Below are positions 18,433-28,016 of a stretch of 48,837 nt of DNA, piece by piece. The first letter of the stretch is position 1; the number at the start of each line of letters is the position of its first letter. Made by a program: the position numbers and the translations under genes. The DNA lies in the NCBI GenBank assembly GCA_016932935.1, contig JAFGBX010000057.1:1-48837 (forward strand), in the 5' to 3' direction. The notes beneath the pieces were generated by a model. That model made no database searches. It was not told the DNA's origin and saw only the letters and a list, made by a program, of their open reading frames with translations. This stretch comes from Promethearchaeota archaeon (lineage in GTDB: Archaea; Asgardarchaeota; Lokiarchaeia; Sigyniarchaeales; Sigyniarchaeaceae).

Positions 18433-19071
18433 ATGAAGACCCAGAGGGTGCAGAGCGAGCTGTCGAGCATCATCGACGGCCTGGTGGATGCGAAAGGATG
18501 GCTCCGAGCCGGGATACCCACGGCGGAAGCACAGTTGACTGAACGCGATCCCGTTTCGAAGGACTTACTCAAAGCACACGAGAGGTTCAAGAAACTGCTC
18601 GTCGAGCTGGACCTGATCGTCCCGGACACCCAGCCGACGGGCACGATCGGGGAGGCCATTGACGTGAAGGTCGACCCCGGGCAGTTCCTCGTGGTCACGT
18701 GCCGGAACGCGTTGAAGGAGAGGGTCGACGAGTTCCCGAACCTCGTCCTCGATCAGGTCACCACCGGGGGCCCGTTGGAGGCCCGGTATTTCAAGGACAT
18801 CAACCCGAGCATTCCAGACGCGGCCCTGGCGAACATCGAAAGGAAGGTAGAGAAGGCCTTCAGCCAACTGCTGAAGAAAGCGCAAGACAAGGACGTGATC
18901 GTCTTGCTGGGGATCGCCGGCGACAAGACGGACGCGCTACTCTTCAAGTCGGAGCAGCTCGTCGCTGCGAGGTCGGGCAAGCCCGTGCTCGCTGTGGAGG
19001 TGGACTCCATGCAAGGGCTGTCGGAAAGCGAGTTGATAGCGCGTCTCTCGGGGGCGAAACCGCCGCGTTGA
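18433..19071 (+). CDS. Conserved archaeal hypothetical, DUF2100-like (tentative)
   Basis: FLVVTCRNALKERVDEFPNLVLDQVTTGGPLEARYFKDINPSIPDAALANIERKVEKAF resembles remembered DUF2100 pattern; start MKTQRVQ at 18433. Confidence 0.45.
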   Translation: MKTQRVQSELSSIIDGLVDAKGWLRAGIPTAEAQLTERDPVSKDLLKAHERFKKLLVELDLIVPDTQPTGTIGEAIDVKVDPGQFLVVTCRNALKERVDEFPNLVLDQVTTGGPLEARYFKDINPSIPDAALANIERKVEKAFSQLLKKAQDKDVIVLLGIAGDKTDALLFKSEQLVAARSGKPVLAVEVDSMQGLSESELIARLSGAKPPR

Positions 19072-19460
19072 ACGTCGCCGACCTCAAGGTGCTGCTCACC
19101 CAGAACGTCGGCCTCCAGGTCGACGACCACGGCACCTTCATCACGAGCGTGTGGAAGATCAGCGACAAGGTGCAGAAGCAGATCGTCTTCTTCCCAGACG
19201 ACGAGACCAAGCTGGTCTATGTCTCGATCCGGTTCGAGGAGCGCTGCGACGACCCGGGGTTCCTGGCCGCGCTGCTGCGGGAGAACCTCAAGCTCTCGGT
19301 CGTGAAGTTCTGCATGGACAAGGACGGGCGCTTCATGGCACTCGCCGAGCTGCCGGACGACTTCGTGAGCGACGACCTGATCCGGAGGGCGCTCTATGGC
19401 CTCTACACGGCGGCCGGGCGCTTCCAAGAGCTGCTTGCCGCCGCGACCGGGGCGCGGTGA
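19068..19460 (+). CDS. YbjN-like (type III secretion chaperone-like fold) protein, probable TTG start overlapping previous stop
   Basis: LNVADLKVLLTQNVGLQVDDHGTFITSVWKISDKVQKQIVFFPDDETKLVYVSIRFEERCDDPGFLAALLRENLKLSVVKFCMDKDGRFMALAELPDDFVSDDLIRRAL. Frame of ORF 18699..19460; overlap with 18433..19071 implies start at TTG 19068. Confidence 0.6.
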   Translation: MNVADLKVLLTQNVGLQVDDHGTFITSVWKISDKVQKQIVFFPDDETKLVYVSIRFEERCDDPGFLAALLRENLKLSVVKFCMDKDGRFMALAELPDDFVSDDLIRRALYGLYTAAGRFQELLAAATGAR

Positions 19461-19497
19461 CCGCCCCGAAGCGACCCGACATGCCGAGGCGCCGGCC

Positions 19498-20805
19498 ATG
19501 CTGCGAGCCACGTATTACCTGGAGACCCACGGGTGCACGCTCAACTCGAGCGACTCGGAGCTGATCGCGGGGATCCTGCACGGCGCGGGGATCGACGAGG
19601 TCGGATCCCCTGGCGATGCGGACTTCATCATCCTCAACACGTGTGGCGTGAAGACGGCCACGGAGCAGAAGATCCTCCACCGGATCCGCCAGTACGCCCG
19701 GCTCGATGGGAGGATCCTGGTGATCGCGGGTTGCTTGCCGCTCATCCTCAAGGATGACCTCGGGGCGCTCATGCGGCTCGCGCCCGGCTTCGGCGCGATG
19801 GTCGGCCCGAGGAACTACCACGAGCTCTCGGGCGTCATCGATGCCCTCCGGGGGGGGACCCGCAACATCGTCAGGATCGACGGGGCATCGCTCGGTGCCA
19901 AGGAGCGCCTCGAACCGCGCCGCCCGCATGGCCACGTGGCGATACTACCTATCGCCGAGGGGTGTACGGGGGCGTGCACGTACTGCTGCACCAGGTTCGC
20001 CCGCGGTTCCCTCGACTGCTACAACGCATCGCACCTCGTCGACAAGTTCTCCAGGTACGTCGTCGCGGGGGCGAGGGAGGTGTTCCTCACGGCCGAGGAC
20101 TGCTCCGCGTACCTGGACCCGGCCGAGGGCGTGACCTTGCCCGGCCTGGTTGACCGGCTCCTCGAGAAACCCGGCGGGTACCACTTGCGCATCGGCATGA
20201 TGAACCCGGGGACGCTCCTTCGCGTGCACGAGCACCTCGTCCGGGCGATGCGGGATCCACGCGTGTTCGCGTTCGCCCACGTGCCCGTGCAGTCTGGCTC
20301 GGACCGCGTCTTGAGGGCAATGAACCGGACGTACTCGGTCGCCGACTTCACGGGGATGATCGACGCGTTCAAGGCGGCCATCCCCGGCATCACGATCGCC
20401 ACGGACGTCATCTGTGGCTTCCCGGGGGAGACGGACGGGGACTTCCAGCAGACCGTCGACCTCTTGCTCCGCATCCGCCCCGACGTCGTCAACATATCCA
20501 AGTACGGCCACAGGCCCGGCACGGCCGCGTCCAAGCTCAAGCAAATCGACTCGGGCACGGTCAAGGCGCGCACGCGCGAGCTCACGGCCGCCCACGAGCG
20601 GGTCACGATGCGCAACAACGAGGAATGGGTGGGCTGGGAGGGGGAAGCGATCATCGAGGAATACAACGAGAAGAACGGGAACTGGCTCGCCAGGAACCGG
20701 TTCTACAAGCCCATCATCGTGGGGAGGGGGATCCTCGGCGGAACCGTGCGGGTCGAGATAACGGGCGCCGCCCCGCATCACCTCATCGGGAAGGTCACGT
20801 GCTAG
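19498..20805 (+). CDS. tRNA (N6-threonylcarbamoyladenosine) methylthiotransferase, e-MtaB/MiaB-like radical SAM enzyme
   Basis: YYLETHGCTLNSSDSELI; IAEGCTGACTYCCTRFARG (CxxxCxxC); VPVQSGSDRVLRAMNRTYS; DVICGFPGETDGDFQQT; C-terminal TRAM-like region. Confidence 0.92.
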   Translation: MLRATYYLETHGCTLNSSDSELIAGILHGAGIDEVGSPGDADFIILNTCGVKTATEQKILHRIRQYARLDGRILVIAGCLPLILKDDLGALMRLAPGFGAMVGPRNYHELSGVIDALRGGTRNIVRIDGASLGAKERLEPRRPHGHVAILPIAEGCTGACTYCCTRFARGSLDCYNASHLVDKFSRYVVAGAREVFLTAEDCSAYLDPAEGVTLPGLVDRLLEKPGGYHLRIGMMNPGTLLRVHEHLVRAMRDPRVFAFAHVPVQSGSDRVLRAMNRTYSVADFTGMIDAFKAAIPGITIATDVICGFPGETDGDFQQTVDLLLRIRPDVVNISKYGHRPGTAASKLKQIDSGTVKARTRELTAAHERVTMRNNEEWVGWEGEAIIEEYNEKNGNWLARNRFYKPIIVGRGILGGTVRVEITGAAPHHLIGKVTC

Positions 20806-21889
20806 TTCCTCGGTGCCGATCGAGGAAGCCATCCATGGCGCGGCGATAATCCTTCCCACATAGCTCGTCCAGGTAGAAACACGCCATGCACCGCTCGAGC
20901 GCCTTGCTCTTCGGGGCGCCGCAGCGGGGGCACGCCGAGATCGTCCCGGGCACGACGGGTCTCGACAGCAGCGGGAAGACCTCGTCGAGGAACTTCTTGA
21001 TGTTGAAGAGGGTGCCCGGGTGGCCTGCCTCGAGGCCGTTTAAGATGCCCTGGGCCTCGGCGCGGAAGACGTTCTCCCGTGCGTGGGGGCACGCGTTCTC
21101 CTGGAACTCCCCGCCGACGTAATACAGGTACAAGACGACGTCATGTTGGGGCAGGTCTTGCAGGGGCTTGATCTTCTTCACGAACGGCGAGGCGTCGTCC
21201 TCCATGGCGGCGGATGCCGCGTGTCCCATGCGGTTCACGTCGCCCTTGAACAGGTTGATCAGGAACGTCTCGGCCTCGTCGTTCAAGTTGTGGCCCATGG
21301 CGAGCTTCGTGGCTTGCAGGCCGGCAGCGAGGTCGTTGAGCACCCGGCGGCGCAACACGCCGCATATCGAACACGGCTTGCCAACGACCTTCATGGCGTT
21401 CTTGAGCTGGCCGCCTCGGCGGCCGTCGCCCTCGCACATGGATCGCAAGGTCGCCGGGTCGGCGGCGGCCGAGACCATCTCGTCGAGCGAAAGCCCGAAC
21501 TCCTTCTTGAAGGAGAACACGACTTGCTCGATGCCCAGCTCCTTGCAAACCTCCGACGCGATGCGGAGGCTCTCGTCCCGATAGCCCGCGATGCCCTCGT
21601 CGACCGTGATCGCGACGGGCGCACGCCCGCGCTTCGCTTGCTGGGCGAGCAGCTGCCCGTGCACCGACGTCACGGCGCGGAGCATGACCGTGCTGTCCTT
21701 CCCGCCCGACACGGCGAACGCGACCTTGTCGTCCGGCCCCGCCATCTTGCACCGGGACATGGCCCGCCGCACCCTGTCCTCGATCTCCTTCAAGAAGCAC
21801 GCCTTGCACACCTTCTCGCCGGAATGGATCCGCTCCATGACGGGGCGGTTTTTCTTGCACCGGACGCATACCGGCGATTCGTGTGTCAT
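20795..21889 (-). CDS. tRNA 2-thiolation ATP-pyrophosphatase, TtuA/Ncs6 family
   Basis: CVRCKKNRPVMERIHSGEKVCKACFLKEIEDRVRRA zinc module; FAVSGGKDSTVML PP-loop; KPCSICGVLRRRVLNDLA; MGHNLNDEAETFLINLFKGD; C-terminal CPRCG...CMAC. Confidence 0.92.
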   Translation of the reverse strand: MTHESPVCVRCKKNRPVMERIHSGEKVCKACFLKEIEDRVRRAMSRCKMAGPDDKVAFAVSGGKDSTVMLRAVTSVHGQLLAQQAKRGRAPVAITVDEGIAGYRDESLRIASEVCKELGIEQVVFSFKKEFGLSLDEMVSAAADPATLRSMCEGDGRRGGQLKNAMKVVGKPCSICGVLRRRVLNDLAAGLQATKLAMGHNLNDEAETFLINLFKGDVNRMGHAASAAMEDDASPFVKKIKPLQDLPQHDVVLYLYYVGGEFQENACPHARENVFRAEAQGILNGLEAGHPGTLFNIKKFLDEVFPLLSRPVVPGTISACPRCGAPKSKALERCMACFYLDELCGKDYRRAMDGFLDRHRGTST

Positions 21890-21937
21890 TGCGCGGGCAC
21901 CAAGCAAGGGGAGGTGGTACCGGGGTGCTCCCGACGG

Positions 21938-23509
21938 TCACCCGAAGGGCATCGTGAAGCCCAACGTGATGCCCGACACGATGAAGTTCAAGAGGATGAC
22001 CACGAGCGAAACCACGCGTATCACGTTCATGATCACCCGCTTCTTGCCCTCCGTCGCGTCGACCTCGGCCGTGTACTCGACCTCGACCTCCCTGCCGGCG
22101 AGGTCACGTTCGCAGAGCTCGAAGGTCACGTGGTCTATCTTGCCATCGCCGTCCGAGTCCGCGACCTGGTAGTCGTGGTGTTCCGCGAGCTCCTCGACGG
22201 CCCCGTCCGGGTCTTCACGCCCGGGGAGTAACACGACGCTTAGCACGCCCTCGATGTTGACCGGGCGCAGCTCGCACGTCTTTTCGCCCTTCGAGAGCAA
22301 GAACCGCTCCTTGATGTCCTTTTTCTCCTTCCGGGGCTTGATGAAGTGGTTGATGACCTCGTAGACGCACTTGTCCCCGTCGAAGATCGGGAGGGGCATC
22401 ATGTTGAATATCGTCACGCTGAGTGCTATCTGGAAGAGCCAGAAGAGTTCCGCGTACAAGGTGTTCGGGGCGTTGGGGCCGAGCCAGCTGCCAAGCCAGT
22501 CCCGTGGCGGCCACCACCAACCCCCGGAACGGATGCCCATGTAGGCGATGGACTGGTTGTACCCCGGCGGGGGCGGGCCGGTGTTTGCGAGGACGTGGAT
22601 GTACTCGTTGTTTCGTAGAATGAGTAGGTCTAGCGTATCGTTTTGTGTCGCGATCTCGGTCAAGTAATACGTGAGGTCCAAGTCTATGTCCGCCATGCGC
22701 GTCCCGTTGATCTCGAACACCACGTCACCGGCAAACAGGACGCCTTCGTTGTGTCCACCCTCGCTCGCTGTGAGAACGCTGTGGATCGTCAACCCCGGTG
22801 CACTCCAGGATAACGAAACCACGCTCGTGAAGTTCACCAGGAGCACGAGCGCGATGCCCGCGAGGATGGCGTTGGAAAAGGAACCGGCTGCGGCTAGCCG
22901 GGTCTTTTGCCAGCCCGTGAACTTGCCGCGCTTGTATGCCTTCTCGTCGACCTCGACGAACGCGCCGAACCCGATGATGAAGAACATGCCCATCCCGAGC
23001 ACTCCAGTCGACTTGACGGGGATGCCGTCCGCGTTGGCTGAGATGGCGTGGGCGAACTCGTGAACCGTGAGTACGAAAAGGATCGGGATGATGAGGTATA
23101 GGAAGGTGTTGAAGTCGATCGTGAGCCCCGGCACGATCGGCGTGACCTGGGACGATGGGTCGGGGTTCTCGATGTGCGTCAGCAGGGTCACCAGGTTCGA
23201 GATGAACCACCAGAAGCCGTACACGGTGAACGCGAACGACACGAAGATGCCGGCGGTGAAGATGAGCTTCCACGTGCGGGGCGACTTCCTGGCGATCTTG
23301 CCCAGCAGCCGGTTGAGCCGCGTCGTCTTCAGCATCGCGAGGAAGGGGAAGAAGACAGAGAGTGCCTTCGACTTCTTGAGGCGACCGAGGATGACGACGA
23401 GGGCGGCAATGGCCGCCCAGAAAACGACCGCGATGATGAAGAACGGGTTCGTCACGAGGTTGAAGAGAAAAGCGGCGATGTCGTTCTCTGTCTGGAAAAT
23501 GGCGGCCAC
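21938..23509 (-). CDS. Site-2 protease-like intramembrane metalloprotease (M50) with PDZ and a C-terminal insert containing a DxDxDG loop
   Basis: ILFVLTVHEFAHAISANADGIPVKSTG; MPLPIFDGDKCVYEVINHF; PDZ-like GVLFAGDVVFEINGTRMADIDLDL; VADSDGDGKIDHVTFELCERDL; several TM segments. Confidence 0.88.
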   Translation of the reverse strand: MAAIFQTENDIAAFLFNLVTNPFFIIAVVFWAAIAALVVILGRLKKSKALSVFFPFLAMLKTTRLNRLLGKIARKSPRTWKLIFTAGIFVSFAFTVYGFWWFISNLVTLLTHIENPDPSSQVTPIVPGLTIDFNTFLYLIIPILFVLTVHEFAHAISANADGIPVKSTGVLGMGMFFIIGFGAFVEVDEKAYKRGKFTGWQKTRLAAAGSFSNAILAGIALVLLVNFTSVVSLSWSAPGLTIHSVLTASEGGHNEGVLFAGDVVFEINGTRMADIDLDLTYYLTEIATQNDTLDLLILRNNEYIHVLANTGPPPPGYNQSIAYMGIRSGGWWWPPRDWLGSWLGPNAPNTLYAELFWLFQIALSVTIFNMMPLPIFDGDKCVYEVINHFIKPRKEKKDIKERFLLSKGEKTCELRPVNIEGVLSVVLLPGREDPDGAVEELAEHHDYQVADSDGDGKIDHVTFELCERDLAGREVEVEYTAEVDATEGKKRVIMNVIRVVSLVVILLNFIVSGITLGFTMPFG

Positions 23510-23642
23510 CTCTATCGGTTCGATCCTACCGGATGTGAAGGTCTCGCAAAAAATAAAGGTGCAAACTCTCGACCATATGTGTTATATGGATAAGATACCA
23601 GGATTTAAACCAGGTCATCGCATTGTTAGCGAGGAAGCACGC

Positions 23643-23978
23643 ATGCTCGACGAAACGGAACTCTACGAGATGGCAGTCCCAGGGAAGTTCATCGGCAAGG
23701 AGATCATAGACGCGGAAGCCAGGCGCATCGGCCTCTGCCACTCGATCAAGCTCAAGGCCGGGCTGGACAAGAAGGGGGTCTTGCACTCGGAGCTGTTCGT
23801 CGTCATCAAGGGCCTGGACATCGAGTTCGACGTCCGGTTCGACGACGTCGAGAAGATCGGGAACGTGATCAAGCTGAAGATACCCACCCGGCAAGCGGAC
23901 GAGCTGCAAGTGAAGGACGCGATCCGCATCCAAGAGGATATCGCAGCAGAGATCAGGGCACGTGCTTCGAAAATATAG
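23643..23978 (+). CDS. Small PRC-barrel-like protein
   Basis: MLDETELYEMAVPGKFIGKEIIDAEARRIGLCHSIKLKAGLDKKGVLHSELFVVIKGLDIEFDVRFDDVEKIGNVIKLKI; 3' part of ORF 23067..23978. Confidence 0.5.
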   Translation: MLDETELYEMAVPGKFIGKEIIDAEARRIGLCHSIKLKAGLDKKGVLHSELFVVIKGLDIEFDVRFDDVEKIGNVIKLKIPTRQADELQVKDAIRIQEDIAAEIRARASKI

Positions 23979-23999
23979 GTAGGAAAGGAGATCACTCGT

Positions 24000-25103
24000 T
24001 TATGAAGCGTTTTGCCTGACCACGTCGACCACGCGCTTCAATAGCAGCTGCGCGAGTTCGGGTGGTGCCCACGAGCTCAGCCCGCAGTCGGGGCCGACGT
24101 AAGGGAGGTTATCCACTCCGTAGTGCCCGATCGCCTTCTCGAGCGCCGCCCGGATCTTCTCCTCGCTGTCGACCAGGAGGAGCTGATCCTCGTAGCCCGT
24201 GCCGACGGCGCGTCCCTCCTCGATCATCTTGCCGATGATGGCGTTATAGTTCGTCCGGCAGATCCCCACCCGCATCTTCTTGCGGTGCTGCTCGATGAGC
24301 TTCCGGTCGATCGTGTTCGTCGGATCCGAGGCGAACTCGCACGTGAGCACGTCGATGTTCTTGGCCTGTAGCGGTAGGTGCGCGTCCGCGAGAGAATGCA
24401 GGTGGATCTGCGTGTCCACGTCGTCGGGGAGGCCAGCGAGGGCGATGTCGAGGCTCGAGACGAGGTCGGCCTCGTCGACGTTGAAAAGGTCGATGAAACC
24501 AAGGGATGGCTCGTCGATGGCAACGATCTTGGTCTTGATGCGCGGGCTGTTGAGGATCGAATTCCTCGCGAACGCGTTGACCGTCCTCGCGAAGTTGTCG
24601 AGGATCTCCTTGTAGACCGTGAACCCCATCTCGCTGTGCACGTACAGCTCGATCGGCCCCGTGATGCAGATCTTGAGCTGGATCTGGTTCCTGGACGCGG
24701 AGAACTCCGGGATGGCTAATTTTTCCACGGGCGTGCTCTCGACGAAGTGCTGCAGGATCGGCACCTCGGGAACGATGGCCTTTCCCTCGTCGATCAAGTA
24801 AGGGGCCACGTCGCTCGTCGGGGAAGGGTAGGCCGCCAGTGGCCTGAAGAACTGCCCGTACATGCTGAAGTGCTGGGGGTAGTTGACGATATCGAGCCCC
24901 GTCTGCAGCTTCTTCTGGAAGCTGTACACGATCGGGTCGTAGACCGCGTTCTTCAGGCCCCGATGCTCTAGCAGGACGGAAGCATCCCCGCCGCTTTCGA
25001 CCAGACTATCGTATGCCTTGAGGTAGTACTGGTCGAACGCGTCCCGCTTGCCTTCGACCAGCGGGAAGCTGCCCACGTCGTCCACGAGGATTTTCCGTGC
25101 CAT
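24000..25103 (-). CDS. Cobalamin-independent methionine synthase (MetE C-terminal-type, archaeal short form)
   Basis: VDDVGSFPL; ICITGPIELYVHSEMGFTVY; IVAIDEPSLGFID; DTQIHLHSLADAH; VGICRTNYNAI; YVGPDCGLSSW. Confidence 0.85.
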   Translation of the reverse strand: MARKILVDDVGSFPLVEGKRDAFDQYYLKAYDSLVESGGDASVLLEHRGLKNAVYDPIVYSFQKKLQTGLDIVNYPQHFSMYGQFFRPLAAYPSPTSDVAPYLIDEGKAIVPEVPILQHFVESTPVEKLAIPEFSASRNQIQLKICITGPIELYVHSEMGFTVYKEILDNFARTVNAFARNSILNSPRIKTKIVAIDEPSLGFIDLFNVDEADLVSSLDIALAGLPDDVDTQIHLHSLADAHLPLQAKNIDVLTCEFASDPTNTIDRKLIEQHRKKMRVGICRTNYNAIIGKMIEEGRAVGTGYEDQLLLVDSEEKIRAALEKAIGHYGVDNLPYVGPDCGLSSWAPPELAQLLLKRVVDVVRQNAS

Positions 25104-25239
25104 GAATTATAAACCGCGCGCTGGCATTTCAACCTTGTGCATCGGGGAGAAGAGATAAAAACTGCCCGCAAGGTATAAGTCCTCGTTCCGCCACCTCGAC
25201 CAATAGAAACGAGATGAAACGGTTAAGGAGGGGATCTTG

Positions 25240-26934
25240 ATGGTCGAACTCACCGCCATCGCGCGTATGGTGCTCGAAGACCGGTACTTGCTGAAGAACG
25301 AGAGAGGAGAGGTCATGGAAACGTTCGAGGACATGACCGAACGCGTTTCGACGAGCGTGTGCGAGGCGGAGATGAAGCGCATGTCGCCGGGGGAGTTTGC
25401 ATCGTGCAAGGGAGAAGTAAGCGACATAATGGCGAACCTGGATTTCCTTCCCAACTCGCCGACCTTGATGAACGCGGGCACCACCATGGGCCAGCTCTCG
25501 GCTTGCTTCGTGCTCCCGGTCCACGACTCGATAGAGGGCATCTTCGACGCCGTCAAGAACATGGCCCAGATCCACAAGAGCGGTGGCGGGACGGGCTTCT
25601 CGTTCTCCGAGCTGCGGCCGAAGGGCGACCTCATCCACTCGACCATGGGCTCCTCCTCTGGGCCGCTGTCGTTTATGAACGTGTTCGACGCCACCACGAA
25701 TGCCATCACCCAGGGCGGGCGGCGTCGCGGGGCGAACATGGGGATCCTCGACGTGAACCACCCGGACGTGGAGGAGTTCATCGAGGCAAAGGCCAAGGGC
25801 GACATCCTCAAGAACTTCAACCTGTCCGTCGCGGTCACCGACGAGTTCATGGGGGCAGTGAGTGACAACCTGGACTTCCCGCTGCTCAACCCGCGCACGC
25901 TCAAGGTCGTCCGCAAGGTCCCGGCGGCCGCATTGTTCGACAAGATCGCCCGGTCAGCATGGCGAACGGGCGACCCGGGGCTGGTCTTCATCGACGAGGT
26001 CAACCGGAAGAACCCTACCCCGCAGCTCGGCTTGATACGCAGCACCAATCCATGCGGCGAGGTACCGCTCTACTCGTTCGAGTCGTGCAACCTGGGCTCG
26101 ATCAACCTCGCGAATGTCGCCGACGGGGCCGAGTTAAACTGGGAAAAGCTGCGGACGCTCGTGCGCGCGGGAGTCCGGTTCCTGGACAACGTGATCGACG
26201 CGAACAAGTACCCCCTGGCCGACATCGACATGGCGACGAAGGCGAACCGGAAGATCGGACTCGGTATTATGGGGTTCGCCGACGCGCTCATCCTATTGGG
26301 GATCAAGTACAACGACAAAAAGGCCCTCGACGTGGCGGGTAAGGTTATGAAATTCATCCAGGACGAGGCGGACGCCACCTCTTCCCAGCTCGGCATCGAG
26401 CGCGGCTCGTTCCCCAACTTTGTCCATTCCATCTTTAACGGACTGGTCCCGGCAATGAGGAACGCGACCCGCACCGCCATCGCGCCCACCGGCACGATCA
26501 GCCTCATCGCGGGCACCTCGAGCGGCATCGAGCCCATCTTCTCGGTGTACCACAAGCGCGACATCGCCGGGCGGGGACTGGTGGATTACTTCCATCCCTT
26601 GTTCCTGCGTCAAATTGCAGATCGCGGTCTCGACGTGGAAAAGATAAAGCAATCGGTCGTCAAGAAAGGCAGCATCGACGTGCCAGGGGTTCCTGACGAT
26701 TTAAAGCAGCGCTACATCACGGCCTTCGACATTGACCCGGACTGGCACATCACCATCCAGGCGACGTTCCAGCAGCACGTCGACAACTCGGTCAGCAAGA
26801 CCATCAACCTGCCGGAGTCCGCAACCGTCGAGGACGTGAAGCGCTGTTTCGTGCGGGCGCACGAGCTGCGGACGAAGGGCATCACGGTGTACCGCTACAA
26901 CTCGGCCGCGAGCCAGGTCTTGAACCTCGAGTGA
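25240..26934 (+). CDS. nrdJ: Ribonucleoside-diphosphate reductase, adenosylcobalamin-dependent (class II)
   Basis: FLPNSPTLMNAGTTMGQLSACFVLPV; IHKSGGGTGFSFSELRPKGD; STNPCGEVPLYSFESCNLGSINLAN; AIAPTGTISLIAGTSSGIEP; DNSVSKTINLP; KGITVYRYNS. GGAGG-like SD upstream. Confidence 0.95.
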   Translation: MVELTAIARMVLEDRYLLKNERGEVMETFEDMTERVSTSVCEAEMKRMSPGEFASCKGEVSDIMANLDFLPNSPTLMNAGTTMGQLSACFVLPVHDSIEGIFDAVKNMAQIHKSGGGTGFSFSELRPKGDLIHSTMGSSSGPLSFMNVFDATTNAITQGGRRRGANMGILDVNHPDVEEFIEAKAKGDILKNFNLSVAVTDEFMGAVSDNLDFPLLNPRTLKVVRKVPAAALFDKIARSAWRTGDPGLVFIDEVNRKNPTPQLGLIRSTNPCGEVPLYSFESCNLGSINLANVADGAELNWEKLRTLVRAGVRFLDNVIDANKYPLADIDMATKANRKIGLGIMGFADALILLGIKYNDKKALDVAGKVMKFIQDEADATSSQLGIERGSFPNFVHSIFNGLVPAMRNATRTAIAPTGTISLIAGTSSGIEPIFSVYHKRDIAGRGLVDYFHPLFLRQIADRGLDVEKIKQSVVKKGSIDVPGVPDDLKQRYITAFDIDPDWHITIQATFQQHVDNSVSKTINLPESATVEDVKRCFVRAHELRTKGITVYRYNSAASQVLNLE

Positions 26935-26937
26935 TGG

Positions 26938-26946
26938 TCTTTTTTT
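26938..26946 (+). terminator. Possible poly-T transcription terminator after nrdJ
   Basis: Run of seven T (26940-26946) a few nt after the nrdJ stop codon. Confidence 0.35.
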
Positions 26947-26994
26947 ATCCCGGAGGCTAGGAAAACAAGTGTGACATGATCGGGTCGAGACCAC

Positions 26995-27819
26995 ATGCTG
27001 TCCCAGTTCACCCCGGAAGAGGCCATCTGGTTCGCGCTCCTTGCAACCCTCTTCACCTACGGCGTTACTGCACTCGGCGCCGGCCTCGTCGTCTTTTTCA
27101 AGGCCATCAACAAGCGGGCGCTCGCGCTCATGCTCGGGTTCGCGGCTGGCGTCATGATCGCGGCGAGCTTCTGGTCGCTGCTGGCGCCGTCCATCTCGCT
27201 CGCCGAGGCGGCAGCCGCGACGACCGGCGTGCCGTGTTGGCTCCCGGCACTGGCTGGTTTCCTCGGCGGGGTGGCGTTCTTGTGGCTGCTCGACAAAATC
27301 ATCCCGCACTTGCACCGTGACATGCCCATAGAGAGGGCGGAAGGCATTAAAACCTCGAAGGATCGCAGCACGCTGCTCGTCCTCGCGATCACGATACACA
27401 ACATCCCGGAGGGGCTTGCCGTCGGCGTCGCGTTCGGGGCGATCGCCGCGGGGGTGCCGGAAGCCACGCTCGGCGGCGCCGTCGCCGTCGCGATCGGCAT
27501 CGGGATCCAGAACTTCCCCGAGGGCACGGCGGTGTCGGTTCCACTCCGTCAGCAGGGGATGTCGCTGGGTAAGAGCTTCCTCTACGGCCAGCTCTCGGGC
27601 ATCGTCGAGCCGATCGCCGGCGTCGTGGGCGCGCTCGCGGTGATCGCCATGCAGCACATACTCCCCTACGCACTCGCCTTCGCGGCGGGTGCGATGATCT
27701 TCGTGGTCGCAGAGGAGCTGATCCCCGAGCCCGTCCTGGAAGGGAACACGCACCTGGCGACGCTCGGCCTGGTGGCCGGCTTCGCGGTCATGATGGTGCT
27801 CGACGTGGCGCTTTCGTAG
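26995..27819 (+). CDS. ZIP family divalent metal transporter
   Basis: [18 protein letters not shown] ... [18 protein letters not shown] ... [19 protein letters not shown]/ZupT signatures. Confidence 0.92.
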   Translation: MLSQFTPEEAIWFALLATLFTYGVTALGAGLVVFFKAINKRALALMLGFAAGVMIAASFWSLLAPSISLAEAAAATTGVPCWLPALAGFLGGVAFLWLLDKIIPHLHRDMPIERAEGIKTSKDRSTLLVLAITIHNIPEGLAVGVAFGAIAAGVPEATLGGAVAVAIGIGIQNFPEGTAVSVPLRQQGMSLGKSFLYGQLSGIVEPIAGVVGALAVIAMQHILPYALAFAAGAMIFVVAEELIPEPVLEGNTHLATLGLVAGFAVMMVLDVALS

Positions 27820-28016
27820 CATCGTGCGATGCGACCGATGGCTGAAGAGTATAAGATCGGGCTAGGCGAAAAACCACGTAACCGCGTCGGAAAAGAAGAG
27901 TAAAGCTTAAAATTACCATTCCTCATTGGGGTGATGGGTAGTTTTTTTATACGGAACGCGTAAAACACCGATCAAGTAGTACTCTTCTATCCTATGCATT
28001 CTTCAGGGACGATCCT

